Part shown: positions 54,471-64,000 of the stretch, piece by piece
Numbering within the stretch: position 1 is the first letter of the stretch
How the letters are laid out: each line of letters starts with the position of its first letter
Assembly: GCA_023374025.1 (NCBI GenBank)
Contig: SIJG01000034.1
Location: 1,158,758-1,222,757 of the forward strand
DNA: 64,000 bases
From: Heterodera schachtii
Lineage: Eukaryota > Nematoda > Chromadorea > Rhabditida > Heteroderidae
Reading direction: 5' to 3'
Position numbers and translations under genes: made by a program
The notes under the pieces: model-generated
Told to the model about the DNA's origin: nothing
What the model saw: the letters and a program-made list of their open reading frames with translations, nothing else
Databases searched by the model: none

Positions 54471-55423
54471 GTCGGTATTGCTCCCCCACTTTTAATGCTT
54501 GATAAATCAAAAAATCAACTTATTTCACACACCAAGTCAAAAAACGAGACATATGTCAATAAAGAGAGAGTGCAGAGAAAAAAACATCTTTATTTATCTC
54601 TGTCAATAGAGAAGAACTGAATCCACTTCGAATCGAAATTTTTTAATTTTTTGGACAAAAATTAATAAAAAAAAATGACATGTAGCACAACGGACTCGAA
54701 CCTCCGTCCTTTGTCCCTTTACTATCTTACAAAAGCCAATTTATTTATTGAACTGGAAGCCCAAAATTGACTCGGTGTGTTCAAAGTGCAGCACTGCAAC
54801 TTGTATTGTTAGAGAAAACCATATTTTAATTGGTGACGTCCGGAATTTTGAAATTGCCGGGACCGGGGCCGGGACTTGGAAAATCGACCTGGGCGGGAAT
54901 TTGTTTATAGGCCACACCTTTTTGAATTTGTTGATCAATTGTTCGTCAAAATTTTTGAAACACAATCGCTTTGGCTGCCCGTCCTTTGTCGGCGTGTGCA
55001 AACATTTGACCAACGCTTGGCCAGTAGAAAAAGTTGCATCGGGCGATATGAAATTGGAATCGACCATATGATGTCGAGATCGGTGAGAATTGTCTTTGAA
55101 ATGAGACAACGCAAATTGGTAAAATCACCAATTTGCTGAATGTACAGGCCGCGAATGTTTGTCGCAAAAATGGGCCAAATTTGACGGACAAAAACAAGCC
55201 GAATTGGTCTGATCACATCATGTTTGAATGCATAAGACACACTCAACTGCAAATTGGTGCCACTTCTGTCAAAGATTTGCTTGTTGGCACGGAGAAAAGC
55301 GATGACAGAGCGATCAATGCACCTGAAAATGGAATGCTTTTATTCATCAAAAGTTCTGCCAGCAGATGAAAGGTTTCAAAATCACCATTTTGCCAACAAA
55401 AAGTGGGGCCAAAAACGGTCTAC

Positions 55424-55766
55424 CTCAGTTCGGCCCAGCCTATTTTTAGACTATTAACTTTTTTCTTTGTCACCAAAGTCCAACAATCTCGGTATCATTC
55501 GAAAGCTTAATATATTTAGAAGCTTTTTCTAAGCTAATGCTTCGCGATTAGACAATTACCAAAAAAGTTGTACATGAAAATTTTGCGAAAAAGTCGAAAT
55601 TTTCAAGTTTTTTCATCATAAATTTTTTACAAGGTTGAGAATTTTTTTGCTTTTTGTAAGTCTAATAGAGAGTATGTAAAGAGCTTTCGAATGATATTAA
55701 GAATGTTGGATTTGGTTGATAAAGAAAATGTTAAAGATCAAAAACTTGGGCTGGGGCCGAACTGAG
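55424..55766. repeat. MITE-like element, CTCAGTTCGGCCC ends, in copy J intron
   Basis: Starts CTCAGTTCGGCCCAGCC and ends GGGCTGGGGCCGAACTGAG. Internal inverted segments include TATCATTCGAAAGCTT and its inverse AGCTTTCGAATGATA. The same ends and internal motif occur at 61530-61757, so this is a family. Confidence 0.65.
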
Positions 55767-56870
55767 CCGGTCCGGCCAAAAATTATCATTTTGAAAAAAT
55801 GATTTTGCTTGGTTTTATGCGTCCCATGAATTATCACTAATTATCATCCTCTGTTACTTAGGACCTAACTTTTTTCTTAATTGGTCAATGCCTATATTCT
55901 TAGTATCAAACGAAGGCATAAAGTCTCGGGATTTTAAAAATGAAAGAAAAGAGCAAATACTGGCTCATTAAAAATGCAATTAAAATGAGAAACACGAAAT
56001 TCAACTTTTTCGAGTATAATTTTTTGTCTTTTATCTTTAGGTAAAAATAAAGTTCTACAAAGCTTCTATAAAATGTAAGCTTAAGAATATAGCTATTGGC
56101 CAAGTAAGAAAAAAGTTATGGCTTAAAAAGCTGAGGATGGTCATTCTCAGGAGACCGGGTCGGGCTCACTTTGAATTTGGCACAAAACGTCATAGCACTT
56201 TTATTTACGGACCAAATTAAATAATCTTGGTATGATTTTAAATGGCCTTGGTAGTGCCTAATAACCTGCAAAGTTTCAAAAAATTTAGCTGAGATACAAA
56301 AACGTTATGGCTAAAAACCTCAAAAATCGCATTTTTCTGACCATTTTGGCGCAGCGCGCCATATCTCTTTTTAGACCGAATATAATTTCCTGAAATTTTG
56401 CAGGCTAATAAAGAACATTTAGTCCTATCGTTTAATATCAACATTATTTTATTTGGTTTAATAAAAAAAAAGTAATGAAACTTTAAATTTGTCTGCGCCA
56501 AAATGTCCTGCGCCAAAGTGACCCCTACCCCAGCAGGGGACGCATAAAACCGAGCAGAACCTTAAAAAAATCATTAGAATTGTTTTTTTGCGACGCTTTT
56601 TCAAAAAAAAAAAAAACTTGTTGGGGTCCGGCAATGCAAAATTTGAGTATAAGTTGTTAGCAGATTTGCACCAAAATATTTTAGAGATTTTAGCCAGTTT
56701 ATTTATATAAAAAAAGTTTTGAGAGCCCAACGCACCGCCGGAGGAAAACATTAGAAATTTTGGTCATTTTAAAGATTTGCACTGAAAATTTGCAATTTTG
56801 TGCTTTGGAAATCATCCTTTTAAAAAAGAAAATCACCATTGACAACCTTGGAATTAGCAAAAATGATGAT

Positions 56871-56992
56871 TAGGGTTTCCAATTATATGGAAATCCAATC
56901 CATGTCCATATTTTTGCCATTTTATGTCCATATTTTGCGCATTTTGGTCCATGTTTTATGGCCATATTTCGCCATTTTATATCCATATTTTT
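56871..56992. repeat. Small TIR element with TGTCCATATTTT repeats
   Basis: TAGGGTTTCCAATTATATGG on the left is mirrored by CCATATTTTTGGAAGCCCTA on the right, with tandem gtCCATATTTtgccattttat units between. It has hAT-like TAGGG ends but no clear target duplication. Confidence 0.5.
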
Positions 56993-57419
56993 GGAAGCCC
57001 TAATGAGAGATAAATCATCATATCTCTGGCAGCCTTGTGCTTTTATTCACATATAAAAGTTTGGTTTTTTAAATTACTGAATCTGAAGGCATTCAAAGCG
57101 AATTTTGCTGTGCAACGGACGGTCGGGCAATGGAAATGGCCCAGGATTGGCATCGTAGCCAAAGAGCTTTGAAAATTGATCAGAAATGGCATCGCCGGCA
57201 AAGACAAATAACTGTGGTGCCGTCCCTGTTGTGTCCGTGTCTTTGCGCCGAATTGCGATTGGTCTCCAAATTGTCAATTCGCTTTTGCCATCAAAATATT
57301 TGTCCACTAGCGCATTGAAACGTGGCGAAATCAGTGCCAATTTGAGGCCGAGTTGAGGACGGTCAAAACAGGGCAAAATGTCCATCCAAACATCGTTGCA
57401 CACCCAACTGAAATTATTA

Positions 57420-58584
57420 GAGCTCGACCTGGTTCTGGGAATCCAGGCCTGGATTTTTCCTGGACCTTGGTTTTTGTCCAGGAAATCCAGATCCAGGGGC
57501 CTATTTCAATTCCCATCGTATCTCAGATAAGACGTCGTATCGTGTAAAATTTTGTTTCAATTTCCATCATTTCACGACGTCTCATCGTATTTACGATCAT
57601 CTTTTATAAGATGGGAGAAAAATCGTAAATACGACAAAAAATCGTGAATATGATGCAATTCTGTTTCAATTCAAATTGCATGATGTGATGTCAAAATCGC
57701 GTATCCGACATCATGAAAGTGAAAACCAAATTGTTTAATAATATAAAATTGATTAAATTAAATGGAAATTATTATTTTTAAATATTAATGAATAGTTATT
57801 TTTAAGTTTAATAAAGAATACACATAGGTGTCCAATATATAAAGCCACCCTAAAACTTGCTAGTTCTAAAAATTTGCATAAACATCAAATATGGAACAAT
57901 TTACTTATGTAAATAGCAAATCGAAATAATGGTCTCCAAAATTTATGACATAATTCACAAAGTTGATGTAAATGACTTTTTTTGATCAGTATCAAAATTT
58001 CGGTTGACACAATTAAAATGGAATAATTTAGACCAATTGACTAAATTTTTTAATAAAATTATTTTTTTGTAAAAATTTTGCGAAAACCTTTGAGCTTCTG
58101 AAGAAATTATCAAGAAAAACACAGTAATAATAATTCACATAATTAATTATCATTTGAATTACATATCATTAGAAAAAGGAGACTTCATTCTATAAAACAA
58201 AATTTATTTTATAATTTATATTTAGAATTTAAATTTTTTGTGAATTTTTTAATTTTACATGACGGGACCAAAATACATGGGTTGGACCACGGATGAATTT
58301 ACACGATTTCTTCCCTTGGTTTCGTCGTATATACGATGTCGGATATACGATGGTCGGTTGTAAATTGAAACAAAATATACGACATCCGACGTTTTTTCCA
58401 TGATGTTACGACGATCGTATATACGACATCGGGACGATGAATTGAAACAGAAATGTCCGACATCGCATGTTTTTTATTGAAACAGAATTACACGATGCGA
58501 TGTCATATCGGAGATATGACATCACATCGGAGATACGATGGGAATTGAAATAGGCCCCAGGCCTTTTTTCAAAATGTCGAGCTC
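57420..58584. mobile_element. Foldback DNA element with TA flanks
   Basis: GAGCTCGAC and GTCGAGCTC form the ends, each next to TA (57418-57419 and 58585-58586). A second, longer inverted repeat lies inside: GGGGCCTATTTCAATTCCCA from 57496 is mirrored near 58530-58558. Further mirrored CGTCGTAT/ATACGACG motifs occur throughout. It is 1165 bp long with no ORF of note. TA duplication suggests mobilisation by a Tc1/mariner-type enzyme. Confidence 0.65.
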
Positions 58585-58670
58585 TAGAAAGTATGGAAAA
58601 AGCGAAAAAAATGTATATATTGAGCGAAATTAAAATGAAATCCATTAATTTCGAATCCAACAAATTTGGC

Positions 58671-58859
58671 TCACATTTTCTTCAAAGGAATTCGTTTCTT
58701 CGTTTTCTTGGCCACTCGTCGAACACTTCGCCTTTTTCCAAATGGTGTCACAAGTGAACCCATCGGTTGCTGTTCAGCACGTTCACCAATTGCGGTAGAA
58801 AAAATGAAGCGACGATTTTTGGAAGAAAAATTTTTCTTTTTTCTGACGGGCGGTGCCAT
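58671..58859 (-). CDS. Possible exon or small basic protein
   Basis: A 62-residue ORF from ATG 58859: MAPPVRKKKNFSSKNRRF, ending in a Lys/Arg-rich tail (RRVAKKTKKRIPLKKM) like a nuclear-localisation signal. The composition is unlike the surrounding AT-rich sequence (Arg, Pro, Gly codons), which argues for coding origin. No family recognised; it may be the last exon of a larger gene. Confidence 0.3.
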   Translation of the reverse strand: MAPPVRKKKNFSSKNRRFIFSTAIGERAEQQPMGSLVTPFGKRRSVRRVAKKTKKRIPLKKM

Positions 58860-58869
58860 TAAAAAGTAA

Positions 58870-60458
58870 TAATAATAATTTTGCCTGAATTGAAATTGGC
58901 TATAATTTTTTTCTTTGCCAACCAAACCCAAGAATTTTAGTATCTTTCGATAGCCCTAATATCCTTTATAAACCTGCAAAATTTCGTTAAGGTTCAAAAA
59001 AGTTCCTCACTCTATTAAATAATTTTATGCATATGAAAAAGAATTAATAAATTTTTATGCCCTTGGATAGAGAGAATTATTAATTATTTAAACGTGTATT
59101 AGAGAAGAGTGTTGACTTAGCTGGTCGATAAATTATTGAATTACATAAATAAAATGATCACTTATATCATTCTTTTTTAATTCTATTAAAAAAAATAGTG
59201 GACCTGCCCTGCTGGAATAATGTTTTAAAACCTAAATTTTTTGTAATAAATATTTTTGTGAATTATAAAATATTAAAATTCAAAATTTTTAAATAGGTAA
59301 TTAAATTATTTTTTGTATGAAAATATGACCGAGAGATTAAAATTTATCTGTGATTTGGGATCAGAAATACTTTTGTTGTTCGTTTTGATTTTGTGGGTTC
59401 GAGTCTTTTTTGTTTTTTTTAGTCACAGTCGGACAAAGAAGTGACTTCTCCTTTTTCTATCCGCTCAGAAATTTCCCATTTAGAGATCGGCGTATCGGAT
59501 TTGCATTCGATCAAAAGAAGCTCAAAAAAGGCATTTCTGCGTTAAAAGTTTTTTTATTTGAACGTCTTTTTTCGTTACTAGAAATCACTATTTTGGCGTT
59601 TTGTCACTATTTTTTCACCTTTTTTTCCAAAAAATGTTGAAAAGTGAAAAAAAAAATAGTGACGAAACTCGAAAATAGTGAATTTTCACTATTTACGAAA
59701 CGCCAAAATAGTTATTTCTAGTGACTATAACACTTTTTTTAACTTGACGCATTTTTTGATATTTTGCAGGATAATTGAAAACTCTTTGAGTTATAGAAAG
59801 ATACCAATATTATAAACTTTATTTCATTTTGGACGAATTTATGAATAATTTTCTGTCAAAAATTTTTCATTTGATGTTTTTTTGACTAACCTCCCAGCAC
59901 CCCGAAAACCACCCAAAAATCGATCTTTTTATTTTTTAATGTTTTTTTCGAGCTTTTCTAGTAAAATGCTACCCGCAGAAAAAATAGGTAACCTAACAAA
60001 CTCATTATTTGATAATAAATAATATATTATAATCAATTAATTAATTGTCCATTTCGGCACCAACCATTTTTATTACTTTTCAAAACAAAAAACATTTTCA
60101 ATATAAACAAAATAAACAAATAAATAAATATCAATATGAAAAAAAAATTATATTCAATATGAGATTTTAATGGCGGACAAAGATGTTCCATCAACTTTAA
60201 ACCAACATCAAAACATGTTTTTTCTTCTTCTGCAGATTTGGCTAAAAATCAGAATTAAATTAATAATTATAAAAAATATTTTGTGCATTTATAACCCCAA
60301 TTTGTTGTCTAATCTTCATTTGGACTCCAAAAATTCTCATTAAAGAATACTTATTAAGACTTAATTATTAAAATAAAGATCTTTATGAAAAGAGGCTCCA
60401 ATAAAGCGAAAATAATTTTTTAGATTAAAAAAAGGTCAAAGTGTACTTTTGTGAATTA
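58870..60458. other. Gene-poor AT-rich region
   Basis: No supported exon. Contains the inverted-repeat element at 59574-59725 and simple A/T sequence. Confidence 0.4.
59574..59725. repeat. 152-bp inverted-repeat MITE-like element
   Basis: GTTACTAGAAATCACTATTT on the left is mirrored by AAATAGTTATTTCTAGTGAC on the right, extending inward through GGCGTTT/AAACGCC. The loop is AT-rich. No duplicated target is evident. Confidence 0.6.
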
Positions 60459-60875
60459 CTAAAATCCGTAAAAAACAGACATACTGTAATTTGGATTACT
60501 TTGTTCCCTTACCATTTTTTGGCATTCTTTTAATTTTTTTATAATTTTTAATAAATTTATAAGTGCAAATGTTTTTTGACATACGAAAAATGATGAGATG
60601 AATTGGTTAAAGAAATAATCCTCAATTTTTTTGCGGGAAAGCAAAGTATGCCAAAAGTGATCGAACCAGCCATAAAAATTATTCATAAAACACACTCGTC
60701 GCCATGTCAAATTTTTCGTACGTTTTGGCCACAACGGATAAATATGTCGGGTTTGTTCATTAAAATTAAGATAACAAGGTCGGTCTTTTGGTTCATTAGG
60801 ACTAATATTCAGTCGTTTGAACATTTTATTATTTTTTAAAAATTCTTTGAAGATCAAATGATCGGATACAATCAC
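60459..60875 (-). CDS. Unrecognised ORF or long exon
   Basis: 138 codons without a stop in a strongly AT-rich stretch, where stops should be frequent. The middle is rich in Trp and Arg (IYPLWPKRTKNLTWRRVCFM, NFYGWFDHFWHTLL), unusual for chance translation. I see no known domain, signal peptide or clear splice partners. It could be an isolated exon or a decayed gene fragment. Confidence 0.3.
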   Translation of the reverse strand: MIVSDHLIFKEFLKNNKMFKRLNISPNEPKDRPCYLNFNEQTRHIYPLWPKRTKNLTWRRVCFMNNFYGWFDHFWHTLLSRKKIEDYFFNQFISSFFVCQKTFALINLLKIIKKLKECQKMVREQSNPNYSMSVFYGF

Positions 60876-61904
60876 TTTAAATCGCTTATTTAAAGCTGTT
60901 TATGCGATCAGGGATTGAAAAAATCTAATTTTGAACCCGGTTTTGGGCATATCCGCAAATCTCGTGCCATAATACGAAAGCCCTTGAATTGCTTTATAAG
61001 CTTGCTAAATTTCAAAAAATTTATTAAGTTTTTAAAAGTTCAGGCCAAAAAACTGAAAAAAAATTTCATAACATTATCTCGCCTTTTTTAAATATTATTC
61101 TTTCTTGATAATTTTGTTTATTTTATTTGCAAAAGTTATTTAATTGCCATTTGACTGAATATAAGATAATTAATACCTGTTGCGCTTTGAATGCTGTTGT
61201 TTCCCCGTTTCCGCTAACCAACACACAAAATATCTGTGCTATCGTGCCGCACTTGAAGAAGCTTGTAATCCATCCTACAGTTTTTTTTTAATTTTTCGAA
61301 TCAAATAAAAAATATGAAAATACAATGAGGTGCTTGCAAAACACATTGTCACAGTTTTCCGCGTTTTACCGCAGATTCCGTAGCAGCTAAATTGAGCATT
61401 AAATAACTAATAAAAAAATTAGAAAAACTAATTTACAAATAAGAATACAAATGCTTAATTATTTACACCCCAAATAATGCCGTACAATTCATGCGTTATG
61501 TTATACAACACATAGTCAATTACGGTTTACTTAGTTCGGCCCTTACGGTTCGGCTGCAGCATGTTTTCTACGATAACTTTCTATAACTTTTTCTTTTCAT
61601 CCAAATCCAACAATTTTGGTATCATTCGAAAGCTTTGTAAGACTAATAGAACATGTGAAGAGCTTTCGAATGATACCGACAATATTGGATTTGGATGAAA
61701 AGGGAAAAAGTTATATTTTGGAAAAGCATGCTGGCCAAACCGTGGGGCCGAACTGAGCGAGTTCGAGTCAATTATTATTATTATAAACAATAATTTTGAA
61801 TCATTAAATAATTGACAAACTCACGCATCATCGTGACGCAACATTGGTGAAGCATAACATCTAATTAAGCCAAATTAATATTTAAGTGATTTTTTTTTGA
61901 ATTT
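60876..61904. other. Gene-poor region
   Basis: No supported exon; holds the MITE at 61530-61757. A 45-bp segment at about 61808-61855 (aattgacaaactcacgcatc...) recurs at 62132-62175. Confidence 0.4.
61530..61757. repeat. MITE-like element, TTCGGCCC ends, second copy
   Basis: The left TIR from 61530 (CTTAGTTCGGCCC...GCAGCATG) is mirrored by CATGCTGG...GGGGCCGAACTGAG. The inner hairpin arms ATCCAAATCCAACAATTTTG and its inverse flank TATCATTCGAAAGCTT. Same family as 55424-55766. Confidence 0.65.
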
Positions 61905-62068
61905 ATGCTTTTATACTATGTACAGACATGGTCTTCTGCTGTTTGTTGTCTAATTCTTTGCCCGTTTCATCAAATTGGCATTGGCATGAAAAGTATTCTT
62001 TTTCTTGAGAACTCTTTCCGTGTCAATTCCTTGGCATCATTTTCGCACTCATCCTTTTCCTGCTGTGT

Positions 62069-62317
62069 GACAGAACATCCCCAGAGAATGAACTGAACAA
62101 TCTCAACCGAATGGAAAAGTTAATTAAACTAATTGACAAACTCACGCATCGTTGTGCAGTGTTGAGTGAATCCAGCAGAACAACAGCTTCAACACCCAAA
62201 CACATGCTCTTTGATGTCATCCAATGCTTTTTCAAGAGATTGGCCAACCTTAAATGGGTGATGGTGCCGTTATGCCTCCGTTTTGAAAGCAAAAAGCGGA
62301 AGAAGCAGTTGCTTTAA
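62069..62317 (+). CDS. Unrecognised C-terminal exon
   Basis: After a ctgtgtgacag acceptor-like site the plus strand is open to a stop at 62317: SPENELNNLNRMEKLIKLID, KLTHRCAVLSES, then HMLFDVIQCFFKRLANLKWV and a basic C-terminus (ESKKRKKQLL). The LIDKLTH segment is also seen, duplicated, at 61808-61855. The start is unknown and no family is recognised. A minus-strand ORF also spans this region. Confidence 0.3.
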   Translation, partial: DRTSPENELNNLNRMEKLIKLIDKLTHRCAVLSESSRTTASTPKHMLFDVIQCFFKRLANLKWVMVPLCLRFESKKRKKQLL

Positions 62318-64000
62318 TGATTTCAATTGGAGATCGGCCTTTTAAGAAACACTGAAGAATTTACGACATTTTTTAATGATTTTGTTTCAGTCAAAATTTT
62401 GTATTTTTCACGCAATTAAAATTAATCAAGAAAGTCTCGCTGCTGATCATGAATCAGTATGTCCTCTTATATATTTTGGGTTCCGTACTTTAATGTAAAA
62501 ATGAAATTTTAATTTGATTGAGTTTCGGGGACGGGGTTCGAACTAGTCAAAATGAATGTCAGATTCATGATCAAGTGACCTAAATTTGTAAGAAAAAATT
62601 TAACCAAAAACATTTGACAAAATTAATGAATAAAAAAGTGCCAAATTTACATTTTGTAGAAGTTGGTTATGCCCGACGTACCCAATTTGCCGGGTAATCC
62701 ACCAAATAGACAAAATGACCAAATGTCGTGGCATTTTTTTGTGCATTGGTATTTTGGCAATTTTCTAAATAAATTATTTAATGTAATTATTTCTATTATA
62801 AATTAGACGGACAAAAAATATATGATTTTTGTTAAAAAAATACAATAAATAAATTTAAAAAATAAATAAAAACTACAATTAGTTAATTAATTAAGATGAT
62901 TTGATATGACAATTATCATATTGCAATAAATAAATATGGATTTTTTAAATTAAAATTATTTTTTATTATTAATTAAAAAAATAATAAATAAATATGAAAT
63001 GATACGGTCACCGTTAAAGCGGTAATGGGTTTTGTGGCATTGTGCCCAATGGTCCAGCAAAAGCTGTCATCTGTTTTTTAAGCTCTCAAAAGGCTCTTTA
63101 AATTGAGCAAAAATTCAAAATTTTTCTCACATTTTGTGCAAATTGGCAAATTCATTCTCGGCACAACAATATAATGCTGGGATTGTGGTTGCCGAGAATG
63201 AAGAACAAGCAGCCGAAGATGGCGAATCTTAACAATTATTTTTTGTTTTAAAATAATTTAAAATTGTGCAATTAAAGAATATTTATTTATTTATTTGAAA
63301 AAACGCATTATTAAAAAAAATGAAATAATTTACGAATGAATTGACAAAATAAATGAATGAATTAATTAATGGATAAAAATGAAAACGATTCCCAATGAAT
63401 TTGTGCTTAATGTTTTCCGCTGATTCATCAGCACAAGTGCTTTTTCAGCAATGCTTTTTCTACCATTAATGAATAATTTATTATAAATGCATAAATTACA
63501 GCAAAATAAATATTGATATTAAATTAATTTTGGTATTAAATTAATTTGTTTATAATTAATTTCACACAATCTTGAATTATTGAAACCTCCGCGAAAAGGA
63601 AGTCATTAATTAGGGATGGAAGAGGCGGCAATTAACCATTTCCAAGTCTCAGAATATAATTGATTTTTAAATACTTCAAGTTCAGATAGTCTTTAGCATT
63701 TTTCGAATAATCCTGCCACTATTAATTAATATTATATAGCTCTATTAATTTGGTTTTTAATGATTATTCAAATTAAATTTTTGAATACAATTAGAAAACT
63801 TTCCGGACACCACAATTCATAAATTTCCCGGTCGGGGCTGAACCCTAGTTTGCATGACTGGAACCCCTTAGCAAATTTGGACACTATTGGCCCACCCCCC
63901 CCCCCCATTCAGTCCCTCCAAATTTTGTATATGCCGGGATTTTAATTGCTTTTATTTAAGAAAAAAAGTTTTTAAAAAAGGTTTAAAAAATTTGAAAATT
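62318..64000. other. Gene-poor end of window
   Basis: AT-rich. A dispersed-repeat fragment lies near 62520-62580. Positions 63120-63231 read as a plausible C-terminal coding end on the plus strand (LCKLANSFSAQQYNAGIVVA, ...AAEDGES-stop), but no start or upstream exon could be tied to it. A C-run of about 18 lies at 63893-63906. Confidence 0.35.

Larger units (their letters stand above)
53689..54917. other. Intergenic, copies I to J
   Basis: Contains G-tracts (53800-53813 and 53903-53916) in a GC-rich patch, the hAT-like MITE at 54035-54470, and nothing coding that I can support. Confidence 0.4.
54918..57407 (-). pseudogene. F-box-like family, copy J (frameshifted, no ends)
   Basis: Minus strand: exon 2 is 57407-57078 (WVCNDVWMDILPCFDRPQLGL..., PFPLPDRPLHSKIRF) and is open. 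Exon 3 is 55322-54918 (CIDRSVIAFLRANKQIFDRS..., IWPIFATNIRGLYIQ). A one-base deletion near 55085 moves SPDATFSTGQALVKCLHTP to another frame. Intron 2 has swollen to 1755 nt with inserted repeats. No terminal exon is seen downstream, and the microexon is missing: a 1.2-kb foldback element sits immediately upstream of exon 2. Confidence 0.75.

Noticed and set aside
54680..54740. tRNA gene suggested by GGACTCGAACCTCCG (T-arm-like on the minus strand)
   Set aside because: No matching A box or acceptor stem was found at the right distance.
56238..56751. Two minus-strand ORFs of 92-97 codons
   Set aside because: AT-rich low-complexity translation within the copy J intron; no motif or splice support.
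63893..63906. C-run near the end of the window as a regulatory element
   Set aside because: Simple sequence only; possible sequencing weak spot.
1..64000. CRISPR arrays, bacterial operons, rRNA genes
   Set aside because: Intron-bearing eukaryotic sequence; no regularly spaced direct repeats or rRNA-like segments were seen.

Overview
This is eukaryotic DNA, very AT-rich, with short GT-AG introns of about 45-60 nt. It most likely comes from a plant-parasitic (cyst-type, Heterodera/Globodera-like) nematode. That placement rests on a dispersed F-box-like multigene family resembling the expanded F-box proteins of cyst nematodes, and on the intron style. The genus is an inference.

Flanks (1-23,407 and 53,198-64,000). 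Ten copies of one F-box-like gene family lie in both orientations. Copies A (249-1391), E (6207-8238) and H (20933-22099, minus) can encode full proteins. Copies B, C, D, F, G, I and J are broken by single-base frameshifts, a lost splice acceptor, missing exons or insertions. E and H, and the broken copy B, start with an 11-nt coding microexon. Among them lie a five-exon coiled-coil gene (8909-10056, minus), remnants of a mariner-like transposase and a LINE reverse transcriptase, and many short inverted-repeat elements, two of them with perfect 8-bp target duplications. The last 6 kb is mostly gene-poor.

Centre (23,414-53,191). A complete Polinton/Maverick virus-like transposon of 29,778 bp is flanked by a perfect 6-bp target duplication (AAAATC) and has long terminal inverted repeats. 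The plus strand carries a packaging ATPase, two virion-type proteins, an integrase with DDE residues and a C-terminal chromodomain-like segment, a penton-like protein with a large repetitive insertion, a small basic protein, a major capsid protein, an adenain-like protease, a type I membrane protein, and a spliced gene overlapping a PAZ-like (Argonaute-type) ORF. The block from integrase to PAZ (about 8.44 kb) is duplicated in tandem. Each copy carries different lesions, so together they keep one intact version of most genes. The minus strand carries a protein-primed DNA polymerase B split into 23 small exons (two single-base insertions are its only visible breaks) and a three-exon RPA-like ssDNA-binding protein.

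The most unusual items are the PAZ-like domain carried by the Polinton, the intron-rich polymerase beside nearly intronless virion genes, the tandem virion block with complementary breaks, the repeat-filled penton-like protein, and tRNA-like modules in the terminal repeats.
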